A stretch of 8,451 nucleotides of DNA from assembly GCA_019415335.1 (NCBI GenBank), contig DXKH01000096.1, positions 1 through 8,451 of the forward strand, read 5' to 3'. Of the stretch, positions 1-6,217 are shown piece after piece (position 1 is the first letter of the stretch; each line of letters starts with the position of its first letter). The position numbers and the translations under genes were made by a program. This DNA comes from Citrobacter sp. (GTDB taxonomy: Bacteria; Pseudomonadota; Gammaproteobacteria; Enterobacterales; Enterobacteriaceae). The notes beneath the pieces are model-generated. The model was given only the letters and a program-made list of their open reading frames with translations, had not been told where the DNA came from and searched no databases.

Positions 1-638
1 ATATTTTGCTGTTCCCGCCAGGAGAGATTCATCACTACGGTCGTCATCCGGAGGCTCACGAATGGTATCACCAGTGGGTTTACTTTCGTCCGCGCGCCTA
101 CTGGCATGAATGGCTTAACTGGCCGTCGATATTTGCCAATACCGGTTTCTTTCGCCCGGATGAAGCGCACCAGCCGCATTTCAGCGACCTGTTTGGGCAA
201 ATCATTAATGCCGGACAAGGGGAAGGGCGCTATTCGGAATTGCTGGCGATAAATCTGCTTGAGCAATTGTTACTGCGGCGCATGGAAGCGATTAACGAGT
301 CGCTTCATCCGCCGATGGATAATCGGGTACGCGAGGCTTGTCAGTACATCAGCGATCACCTGGCAGACAGTAATTTTGATATCGCCAGCGTCGCACAGCA
401 TGTCTGCCTGTCGCCGTCGCGTCTGTCGCATTTGTTCCGCCAGCAGTTAGGGATTAGCGTATTAAGCTGGCGCGAGGACCAGCGCATCAGTCAGGCGAAG
501 CTGCTTTTGAGCACCACCCGGATGCCTATCGCCACAGTCGGTCGCAATGTCGGTTTTGACGATCAACTCTATTTCTCGCGAGTATTTAAAAAATGCACCG
601 GGGCCAGCCCGAGCGAGTTTAGGGCTGGATGTGAATAA
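1..638 (+). CDS. araC: AraC, arabinose-responsive transcriptional regulator (5' end missing)
   Basis: AraC activates or represses araBAD, araFGH and araE in the cytoplasm according to L-arabinose. The gene enters the window in frame (first full codon ATT at 3-5), equivalent to about residue 71 of K-12 AraC. The visible part holds the end of the cupin sensor domain, with HHY (H80-Y82) and WYHQW (W91-W95) that line the arabinose pocket, then the dimerisation helices ([14 protein letters not shown]). The DNA-binding domain carries two helix-turn-helix units, [19 protein letters not shown] and the AraC/XylS signature region ending [16 protein letters not shown]. As I recall it, K-12 AraC has 292 residues and ends GCEEKVNDVAVKLS; here a TAA directly follows GCE, giving about 281. 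The tail lies beyond the second HTH, so function is probably kept. araBAD should lie beyond the left edge. Identification is near certain; the tail comparison relies on memory. Confidence 0.97.
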   Translation, partial: ILLFPPGEIHHYGRHPEAHEWYHQWVYFRPRAYWHEWLNWPSIFANTGFFRPDEAHQPHFSDLFGQIINAGQGEGRYSELLAINLLEQLLLRRMEAINESLHPPMDNRVREACQYISDHLADSNFDIASVAQHVCLSPSRLSHLFRQQLGISVLSWREDQRISQAKLLLSTTRMPIATVGRNVGFDDQLYFSRVFKKCTGASPSEFRAGCE

Positions 639-672
639 TAAGAAAGAAGGGGGAGTCTCTTACTTTCGTTAC

Positions 673-702
673 CTGACGTTATTTATATATGTTACGGATA
701 AT
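673..702 (+). promoter_or_regulatory. Candidate sigma-70 promoter for the cassette operon
   Basis: A -35-like CTGACG (673-678, four of six consensus bases) and a -10-like GATAAT (697-702, five of six) are separated by 18 bases. Transcription would start near 709 and leave a leader of about 150 nt before the ATG at 862. The surroundings are very AT-rich, so chance matches are likely. It is the best pair I found upstream of the fused regulator-kinase gene. The 24-base dyad at 740-763 would lie just downstream of the start point, where a repressor could block transcription. Confidence 0.35.
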
Positions 703-739
703 TAATTTTATTTTATTTGTAAACTAAATATTAATTATC

Positions 740-763
740 TTTAGGTGAATCGTTTCGCCTGAA
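740..763. promoter_or_regulatory. 24-base dyad: candidate operator or weak hairpin
   Basis: The half-sites TTTAGGTGAA (740-749) and TTCGCCTGAA (754-763) are inverted copies with two transition mismatches and a four-base centre TCGT. Over the full 24 bases, 9 of 12 symmetric positions match. It is the clearest dyad in the intergenic region and lies upstream of a gene encoding a DeoR-type DNA-binding domain, so autoregulation is a reasonable inference. As RNA it could form a 10-bp stem with two G-U pairs, followed by a U-rich stretch, so it could instead be a weak terminator for araC. It also resembles a degenerate CRP site (GGTGA-N6-TCGCC), but the match is poor. Confidence 0.4.
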
Positions 764-861
764 TAATATTTTTGTTTGTTTTTGCTTGCCTTTTTTTTTC
801 TTGATAAAAATCCCGATAACAATTTCTTTTTTAGTGATAATAAAATCAAAAAGGAAGACTT

Positions 862-2094
862 ATGTATCGGGATACCCGTCGTGAATATATTGTCCGGTTA
901 CTTCGCAACAAGGATGAGTGCAGTGTTAGCGATTTAGCTAACTATTTTTCTGTTACCAAAGAGACGATTCGGACAGATTTAGCGTGGTTGCAAAAGCGTG
1001 GTGTAGTGAGTCGTCATCATGGAGGCGTCTCATTGAAAAAACATTTAATGCAAAATGCGCTTTCGCAACAAGAGTATGTCGATATGAGTTTGCTTATCAA
1101 GCAACAACAGCAGGGTATTGGCTATTTAACCTCGCTTGATGATAAAGGACGCCGAATGGTAGGTAAAGTTTGTGTGTTAGGATCATTTAACGTCGATATT
1201 GTGGCGAAAGTGTATCGCTTCCCGAATGAAGGCGAAACGTTAGTGGCCAGGGAAACTACCATGGGGCCGGGGGGTAAAGGCGCGAATCAGGCACTAGCCG
1301 CTCATCGGGCAGGTGCGCAAATACACTTCGCCTGTAAGATTGGTCGCGATCAGTTTAATCATTTTGCCCGCAATCATATTGAGTCCATTGGTATTGGTTC
1401 ATTTACTTTTTATGAGTCTGAACTATCTACCACCGGTTGTGCGGTCATTTATGTAAATGATGAAGGTGAAAACATGATTGCTATGTCTCCAGGGGCAAAT
1501 CATGAATTAAGTGATAACGATATTATTCAACTTTCTCACTTTATAGCCGAGTCCGATGTATTCATTGTACAGATGGAAAATAATCTTGCCGCTACTCAAC
1601 TGGCATTAAAATGTGCTCAAAAAATGCAGGTGACAACGATTTTAAATCCTGCACCGTGGTCCAGTGATGTCGCCACATTATTACCTTTTGTTGATATTGT
1701 GACGCCAAATGAAACCGAAGCATCGGCGATGTCAGGTATGGTAATTGACAATATTTCTGATGCTGTGAAGGCTGCGAAGCATATTTATAATGCCGGGCAA
1801 TGTTCAGTAATTATTACGATGGGAAAACGAGGTGCATTAATTTATGACGGGCAACAATGTGCGCATATTCCGGCATTTTCGGCAGTCGCTGTAGATACAA
1901 CAGGTGCGGGTGATGCGTTTAATGGCGCGCTCGCCGCCGCACTGGCGAAGGGAGAATCACTTGTTAAAGCAGCCTGGTATGCCAGCGCTTTCGCTTCGCT
2001 GGCAGTAGAAAAAGAAGGGGCAGCCAATATGCCTGATATCTCTCTGGTGGATGCAAGAATTCAGCAGCAGAATGTTGCCATTCAGACTTTCTGA
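862..2094 (+). CDS. DeoR-type HTH regulator fused to a ribokinase-like PfkB kinase
   Basis: A 410-residue, two-part cytoplasmic protein. Residues 1 to about 60 form a DeoR-family winged helix-turn-helix, with recognition helix near VTKETIRTDL (31-40) and the family HGG turn (53-55). A linker of about 40 residues follows. From about residue 99 a complete ribokinase-like domain begins (KVCVLGSFNVD): GGKGANQA (137-144), TPNETEA, and DTTGAGDAF (345-353) with the anion hole and catalytic base D351. N110, D112, G137, E239 and D351 match remembered E. coli RbsK residues N14, D16, G41, E143 and D255 at a constant offset of 96, so the sugar site looks intact and the kinase is probably active. The usual DeoR sugar-phosphate-sensing domain is absent and the kinase takes its place. 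It may phosphorylate the pathway sugar, sense it, or both. Start ATG is supported by AAGGAAG at 851-857. It is the first gene of the cassette; the lyase gene follows after 25 bases. The architecture is clear, the substrate unknown. Confidence 0.9.
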   Translation: MYRDTRREYIVRLLRNKDECSVSDLANYFSVTKETIRTDLAWLQKRGVVSRHHGGVSLKKHLMQNALSQQEYVDMSLLIKQQQQGIGYLTSLDDKGRRMVGKVCVLGSFNVDIVAKVYRFPNEGETLVARETTMGPGGKGANQALAAHRAGAQIHFACKIGRDQFNHFARNHIESIGIGSFTFYESELSTTGCAVIYVNDEGENMIAMSPGANHELSDNDIIQLSHFIAESDVFIVQMENNLAATQLALKCAQKMQVTTILNPAPWSSDVATLLPFVDIVTPNETEASAMSGMVIDNISDAVKAAKHIYNAGQCSVIITMGKRGALIYDGQQCAHIPAFSAVAVDTTGAGDAFNGALAAALAKGESLVKAAWYASAFASLAVEKEGAANMPDISLVDARIQQQNVAIQTF

Positions 2095-2119
2095 TGTTTC
2101 ACTGAACGAAGGATGAAAT

Positions 2120-3043
2120 ATGAAAACAATTGAAGGGATTATTCCGGTAATGCTAACGCCTTTTACGGCGGATAATAAAATTGATTACCTGGGTCTTAAA
2201 CGGCTAATTGACTGGTATATCGAAAACGGTGCCGACGCGTTATTTGCCGTGTGTCAGTCCAGTGAAATGCAGTATTTAACTTTAGAAGAGCGCGTGGAGC
2301 TGGCGAGCTTTGTGGTTGAATATAGCCAACAACGAGTACCGGTTATTGCGTCCGGGCATATTTCTGATGATCTGGAACAGCAAATTCAGGAGCTCAATGC
2401 TATGGCGGCAACGGGCATTGATGCGCTGGTGTTAGTGACGAATCATCTTGATCCACATAACGAAGGTACCACGGTATTCCTCCGTACGCTTGATGCGCTA
2501 TTGATGTCATTACCCGAAAGTATGGCGCTGGGTCTGTATGAATGCCCGGCCCCGTATCGCCGCTTATTAACCGATGAGGAACTGCTTTACTGCGCACAAA
2601 GCGGGCGTTTTCAAATCTTAAAAGACGTCAGTTGTGATCTACCTACAGTGACGCGACGGGTGCAATTAACTCAGCACACGCCAATGACGATTGTTAATGC
2701 TAATGCTGCCATTGCCTGGGAGGCGATGCTTGCAGGTTCGAAAGGTTTTTGTGGCGTCTTTGCCAACTTTCATCCTGACTTGTATCACTGGCTTTGGCTT
2801 GAAGGAAAACAACACCCTGAAGAGGCAAAACAACTCGCCTGGTTTTTATCGCTGAGTGCCGTCAGTGAAAATATTGGCTATCCGAAAAATGCCAAAATAT
2901 TTCATCAGCAGCGAGGAACATTTGACTGTGTTCATTGCCGGGTAACGGCTGACGATGTGCTGAAAAAATATTGGGGGCTGGAGGTGGTGCTAAAACAAAT
3001 TGCTGATGCCGCAGATTTCCAGCGTCAACAACTCAAATATTAA
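2120..3043 (+). CDS. DapA/NanA-superfamily Schiff-base aldolase or synthase, substrate unknown
   Basis: This 307-residue protein has the length and TIM-barrel pattern of the dihydrodipicolinate synthase / N-acetylneuraminate lyase family. These cytoplasmic enzymes join or split pyruvate, or another 2-oxo acid, and an aldehyde through a lysine Schiff base. It opens with IIPVMLTPFTADNKID. The catalytic Tyr is in LYEC (Y140) and the Schiff-base Lys in LKDVS (K168); their 28-residue spacing equals that of E. coli DapA (Y133, K161). Two family positions differ. The GTTGE-type loop that binds the 2-oxo acid carboxylate is CQSSE (45-49), and the DapA arginine R138 after the Tyr aligns with P145, with R147 nearby. 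It is therefore unlikely to be true DapA or NanA and belongs to a catabolic subgroup I cannot assign. RBS AAGGA lies at 2109-2113. It sits 25 bases after the regulator-kinase and 54 bases before tctC, so it is probably co-transcribed with both. Confidence 0.88.
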   Translation: MKTIEGIIPVMLTPFTADNKIDYLGLKRLIDWYIENGADALFAVCQSSEMQYLTLEERVELASFVVEYSQQRVPVIASGHISDDLEQQIQELNAMAATGIDALVLVTNHLDPHNEGTTVFLRTLDALLMSLPESMALGLYECPAPYRRLLTDEELLYCAQSGRFQILKDVSCDLPTVTRRVQLTQHTPMTIVNANAAIAWEAMLAGSKGFCGVFANFHPDLYHWLWLEGKQHPEEAKQLAWFLSLSAVSENIGYPKNAKIFHQQRGTFDCVHCRVTADDVLKKYWGLEVVLKQIADAADFQRQQLKY

Positions 3044-3049
3044 TATCCG

Positions 3050-3063
3050 ACAGCACTTGCTGT
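3050..3063 (+). other. Small intercistronic inverted repeat
   Basis: ACAGCA (3050-3055) and TGCTGT (3058-3063) are perfect inverted copies just after the lyase stop codon; as RNA the likely fold is a 5-bp stem with a 4-base loop. It is followed by AT-rich sequence (TATTAAAAAATAATTAA) but no clean U-run, so full termination is unlikely. It could mark an mRNA processing or stability point that separates expression of the enzyme gene from the binding-protein gene. A repeat this short could also be chance. Confidence 0.3.
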
Positions 3064-3097
3064 TATTAAAAAATAATTAAGACAGGAGTCTACAAAT

Positions 3098-4051
3098 ATG
3101 AAACGTACCCTGATGAGTTGTGCTGTTGCTTCACTGCTGGTTTCAGGTTCCGCGCTGGCTGCATGGCCAGAAAAACCAATCCAAATCATTGTCCCCTGGG
3201 GCGCGGGAGGAAATACCGATACTGTTGCACGCCTGGTGGCAGAAGGGCTACAAAAAGAGTTGAAAGTGAATGTCAACGTGGTGAATCGCACGGGAGGTGC
3301 TGGGGTGGTTGGCCATGATGCCATTGCGAAAGCTAAAGCGGATGGCTATACCCTGGGAATTGCGACGGTAGAAATCACCATGATGCACCATCAGGGGATG
3401 ACGGCGTTAACGTATCAGAACTACACGCCAATTACACGGCTGGCAGTGAATCTGGGAGGCGTGCAAGTCGCAGCAAATTCGCAGTTCGAAAATATCGTCC
3501 AGATGACCGACTACATCAAGGCGAATCCAGGTAAGTTAAAAGCATCGGGTAGCGGGTTAAATTCCGGCTGGCATCTGAACTTGATAGGTATGCTCGACAG
3601 TATGGGGCTTCCGCCTTCTGCCGTGACCTGGGTGCCTTCTGAAGGTTCCAGTTCTGCACTGATGGAACTGGTTTCCGGTGGTATAGATTTTACAACGTCA
3701 TCACCAGGCGAAGCGAAAAGTATGGTCGATGCCAAAATGGTGCGTAATTTAGCGACCATGGCAGAAAAATCAGCAGGGCTTTATAAAGATCTTCCTGTAT
3801 TCCAACAAGCAACTGGCTATAAATATCATTTGGTGACATGGAATGCCTTAGTGGTTCCGGCGGGTACTCCTGAAGAGGTCTCACAAAAATTAACTGCCGC
3901 TATGCAGGCAGTGTTTGCGCAGGGGAAATTACAAGAATTCGCTACCAAACAGGGTTTCGAAGTTTACCCGCTGTATGGCAAAGAGATGACGACATTTATG
4001 GCAGATGAAGATGCCAGATACGGAAAATTAATAGCCAAAATCAAAGGTTAA
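3098..4051 (+). CDS. TctC/Bug-family periplasmic solute-binding protein of a tripartite tricarboxylate transporter
   Basis: This 317-residue protein is the periplasmic receptor that captures the solute and delivers it to the TctAB membrane complex. The N-terminus is a classic Sec signal peptide: MKR, a hydrophobic stretch and SALA, with predicted cleavage after A21 before AWPEKP. No lipobox cysteine is seen at the cleavage site, so it should be soluble. The mature start PIQIIVPWGAGGNTDTVAR (27-45) and the NRTGGAGVVG loop (63-72) are the two glycine-rich ligand loops of the Bug family, which usually hold a carboxylate; D41 is the typical acidic residue. The length is normal (about 310-330). 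Ligands in the family include citrate, tricarballylate, dicarboxylates and aromatic acids, and the sequence does not decide between them. RBS AGGAG lies at 3084-3088. tctB and tctA follow on the same strand. Confidence 0.93.
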   Translation: MKRTLMSCAVASLLVSGSALAAWPEKPIQIIVPWGAGGNTDTVARLVAEGLQKELKVNVNVVNRTGGAGVVGHDAIAKAKADGYTLGIATVEITMMHHQGMTALTYQNYTPITRLAVNLGGVQVAANSQFENIVQMTDYIKANPGKLKASGSGLNSGWHLNLIGMLDSMGLPPSAVTWVPSEGSSSALMELVSGGIDFTTSSPGEAKSMVDAKMVRNLATMAEKSAGLYKDLPVFQQATGYKYHLVTWNALVVPAGTPEEVSQKLTAAMQAVFAQGKLQEFATKQGFEVYPLYGKEMTTFMADEDARYGKLIAKIKG

Positions 4052-4059
4052 TCAGACAG

Positions 4060-4080
4060 GGCGGTGAATATATCGCCGCC
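4060..4080 (+). other. GC-rich intercistronic hairpin between tctC and tctB
   Basis: GGCGGTGA (4060-4067) and TCGCCGCC (4073-4080) form an 8-bp stem with one G-U pair and the loop ATATA. It begins 8 bases after the tctC stop. No U-run follows, so read-through into tctB is expected. Its place, directly after a binding-protein gene and before the membrane components, is typical of hairpins that protect the upstream message from 3' exonucleases and let the binding protein be made in excess. The stem covers an upstream in-frame GTG (4064), which argues against that GTG as the tctB start. Confidence 0.6.
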
Positions 4081-4087
4081 AAATTAC

Positions 4088-4092
4088 AGGGA
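4088..4092 (+). promoter_or_regulatory. Ribosome binding site that decides the tctB start
   Basis: AGGGA is placed 7 bases before the ATG at 4100. The alternative GTG at 4064 has only a weak AGG three bases before it and lies inside the GC-rich hairpin, so the ATG at 4100 is the better start. Confidence 0.6.
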
Positions 4093-4099
4093 TAGCATT

Positions 4100-4537
4100 A
4101 TGCGCATAATACCGATAACGCCGTTATTTCTGCTGATTTTTGCCATGTTTATTTTTGGCTGGAGCATAACGCAATATGGAGGCATATCGCAGTATGGCGC
4201 TGGATTTATGCCTTGCATCATCAGTGGATTGTTGTTGTTTTTAGCGGCTATTGATGTAGCGATAGATATTAAACACCGGCACCGTAACAAAGTTTCTTTA
4301 ACTTTTGATGAAGTGAAAACACTTTTACTGGTTATTACAGTGGTACTACTGTTTGTATTACTGTTAGATATTCTCGGCTTTGTGATTTGCTCATTTTTGT
4401 TGCTTTTTATTTTAATGAAAATACGAGGTGTCAGACTTTTGCATTCCGTTATCGTTTCGATATCGGCATCTCTTATTATCTGGTTCATTTTTGCCAGAGT
4501 GTTGTTGGTCGCCTTTCCTGAAGGAATCTTGTTTTAA
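4100..4537 (+). CDS. TctB-family small membrane subunit of the tripartite tricarboxylate transporter
   Basis: From ATG 4100 the protein has 145 residues, normal for TctB, the poorly conserved small inner-membrane subunit that works with TctA. Hydrophobic segments lie near residues 4-22, 36-55, 73-107 (two helices either side of a break at LLDILGF) and 114-138. A charged loop with KHRHRNK lies between the second and third. The end, LLVAFPEGILF, resembles the usual TctB ending with a Pro-x-Gly. An in-frame GTG at 4064 would add 12 polar residues (start MNISPPNYRDSI) but has a poor RBS and falls in the hairpin at 4060-4080. The stop codon overlaps the tctA RBS (AAGGA, 4536-4540), implying translational coupling. 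Assignment rests on size, hydrophobicity and position between tctC and tctA more than on motifs. Confidence 0.85.
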   Translation: MRIIPITPLFLLIFAMFIFGWSITQYGGISQYGAGFMPCIISGLLLFLAAIDVAIDIKHRHRNKVSLTFDEVKTLLLVITVVLLFVLLLDILGFVICSFLLLFILMKIRGVRLLHSVIVSISASLIIWFIFARVLLVAFPEGILF

Positions 4538-4546
4538 GGATGCAAT

Positions 4547-6034
4547 ATGGATATTTTGATTCAGGCACTAACGTATATTAATTTGAATGCCATTCTGGCC
4601 ATTATTGCTGCTACGGCCTTTGGGTTATTTGTGGGGGCCATCCCTGGATTGACCGCAACGATGGCGGTTGCACTAATGGTGCCTTTTACCTTCTTTCTTG
4701 ATCCTATTCCCGCCCTGGCATTAATGATTGCCGTTGGTGCGTCATCCATTTATGCCGGAGATATCCCCGGCGCACTTTTGCGTATACCAGGGACACCTGC
4801 TTCGGCGGCTTATGTTGCTGATTCAAATGAACTGGTCAAGCAAGGGAAGGTGAATCGCGTATTGGGACTTGGGCTGGTGAGTTCGGTCATTGGTGGCGTG
4901 ATTGGATCACTTATTTTGATGTTGGCTGCGCCTGTACTGGCGAAATTTGCCCTTAATTTTAGTTCTTATGAATACACATGGCTTTCTCTTTTAGGCTTAA
5001 CCTGCGCGACTCTGGTTGTGGGTAATCAACCACTGAAAGGCATGGTGACCTTATGTTTGGGATTATTACTGGCGTGTATCGGTTATGATCAAATATCCGG
5101 GGTTCCACGTTTTACGTTTGGTCAAATCAGCTTGTTACAAGGGGTGAACTTTATCCCGGCGATGATTGGTCTGTTCGCGATATCCGGCGCAATTGAATAT
5201 TATCGTGACAAAATTAGCCAGGTAAGTGGTGTTGTGCCACAAACGCAAACGGGGATTAATTTATTCAAGGGAATGGGGCAGGTGATTTGGTCACGAAAAT
5301 TAAATCTTGGCCGAAGTAGTATTATCGGTACGCTTATCGGAGCATTACCCGGCGCTGGAGCGGATATTGCTGCGTGGATAAGTTACGCCATTTCAAAAAA
5401 ATTCTCTCGCCAGCAGGAGTTATATGGGCATGGATCTGAGGAGGCAATTGTTGATTCCTCGAGCAGTAACAACGCCAGTCTGGCGGGGAGTTGGATCCCT
5501 TCATTAGTTTTCGGTATTCCGGGCGATTCTGCCGCTGCAATTATCATCGGCGTGCTCTATATGAAGGATATGAATCCAGGGCCGACATTATTTCTGTTCC
5601 AGGCTGATAAACTTTATGCCGTATTTATCTTGTTTCTGATCGCCAATATTGCATTACTACCGTTAGCCACAATTGCGGTCAGTTTCATCAAACGCATCAT
5701 CTGGATTGATAAAGCGATTCTGTACCCGATTATTCTGATTTTCAGTATTGTCGGTGCATTTGCTATCGATAACTCGGGTGCCTCTGTCGTTGTCATGTTG
5801 GTCATGGGGGTTCTTGGATACTGGTTACAACGTAAGGAATACCCGGTTTCGCCCATTATTCTGGGGATGATTCTTGGGCCAATGTTGGAAAAAAACTTAT
5901 TATCTTCAATGATTAAGTCTAATGGCGAATGGCTGGCGTTTGTTGAGCGCCCGGTATCTATGGCACTGGCTGTCTGTTTCTTTTTGGTTGTCGCGTTGCA
6001 AGGACGCAATATCTACCGTTCATTTAGCCGTTAA
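4547..6034 (+). CDS. TctA-family large membrane subunit of the tripartite tricarboxylate transporter
   Basis: A 495-residue polytopic inner-membrane protein, the permease that moves the solute delivered by the periplasmic receptor, driven by an ion gradient rather than ATP. The length is typical of TctA (about 500) and the chain is hydrophobic throughout, with roughly 11-12 membrane segments. Family hallmarks are all visible: GAIPGLTATMA (30-40), GDIPGALLRIPGTPAS (71-86), the second-half counterpart GALPGAGADIAAW (265-277) and FGIPGDSAA (322-330). The paired PG motifs reflect the internal two-fold repeat of the family. The frame is open across the full family length, so the gene appears functional. 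It starts 9 bases after tctB with RBS AAGGA at 4536-4540 and is the last cassette gene; an 11-bp inverted repeat follows the stop. Confidence 0.95.
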   Translation: MDILIQALTYINLNAILAIIAATAFGLFVGAIPGLTATMAVALMVPFTFFLDPIPALALMIAVGASSIYAGDIPGALLRIPGTPASAAYVADSNELVKQGKVNRVLGLGLVSSVIGGVIGSLILMLAAPVLAKFALNFSSYEYTWLSLLGLTCATLVVGNQPLKGMVTLCLGLLLACIGYDQISGVPRFTFGQISLLQGVNFIPAMIGLFAISGAIEYYRDKISQVSGVVPQTQTGINLFKGMGQVIWSRKLNLGRSSIIGTLIGALPGAGADIAAWISYAISKKFSRQQELYGHGSEEAIVDSSSSNNASLAGSWIPSLVFGIPGDSAAAIIIGVLYMKDMNPGPTLFLFQADKLYAVFILFLIANIALLPLATIAVSFIKRIIWIDKAILYPIILIFSIVGAFAIDNSGASVVVMLVMGVLGYWLQRKEYPVSPIILGMILGPMLEKNLLSSMIKSNGEWLAFVERPVSMALAVCFFLVVALQGRNIYRSFSR

Positions 6035-6045
6035 TCCGTTGTTTT

Positions 6046-6072
6046 CAGACCATCCAAGTTGTGGATGGTCTG
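6046..6072 (+). terminator. Perfect 11-bp inverted repeat at the end of the cassette operon
   Basis: CAGACCATCCA (6046-6056) and TGGATGGTCTG (6062-6072) pair perfectly around the loop AGTTG, starting 12 bases after the tctA stop. The position suits an operon end. The next bases (CCTTCCCCTAAG) are not a U-run on either strand, so this is not a textbook intrinsic terminator. It may be an mRNA 3'-end stabiliser behind Rho-dependent termination. Confidence 0.55.
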
Positions 6073-6159
6073 CCTTCCCCTAAGTAAAATCCTGCGTGAC
6101 TGCTAAATTTATACTCTAAATGATTCGCGTTGCAGGAATATATTCATACAAAGAATAGA

Positions 6160-6188
6160 TTGACCTGAATACCACCACTTTGCACAAT
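6160..6188 (+). promoter_or_regulatory. Candidate sigma-70 promoter for yabI
   Basis: TTGACC (6160-6165, five of six -35 bases) and CACAAT (6183-6188, four of six -10 bases) are 17 bases apart. Transcription would start near 6195 and leave a leader of about 23 nt. This lies in DNA that differs from the remembered K-12 sequence upstream of yabI, so the promoter may have come with the cassette. Confidence 0.4.
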
Positions 6189-6217
6189 CCACGACGAATT
6201 CATCAACCGGGCACATT

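Noticed and set aside
643..668. Possible araC terminator hairpin (GAAAG...CTTTC)
   Set aside because: Only about five base pairs around a long unpaired middle and no U-run; too weak to call.
743..760. CRP-binding site within the dyad (GGTGA-N6-TCGCC)
   Set aside because: Only four of five and three of five half-site matches; the symmetry is better explained as a separate dyad.
791..799. Run of nine T residues as an intrinsic terminator tail
   Set aside because: No stem lies immediately before it; the nearest dyad ends about 27 bases earlier.
4084..4488. 134-codon open frame on the minus strand opposite tctB
   Set aside because: It lies wholly opposite a membrane-protein gene with clear context, has no family-like sequence, and has a polar Asn/Ser/Thr-rich composition typical of the antisense of hydrophobic codons.
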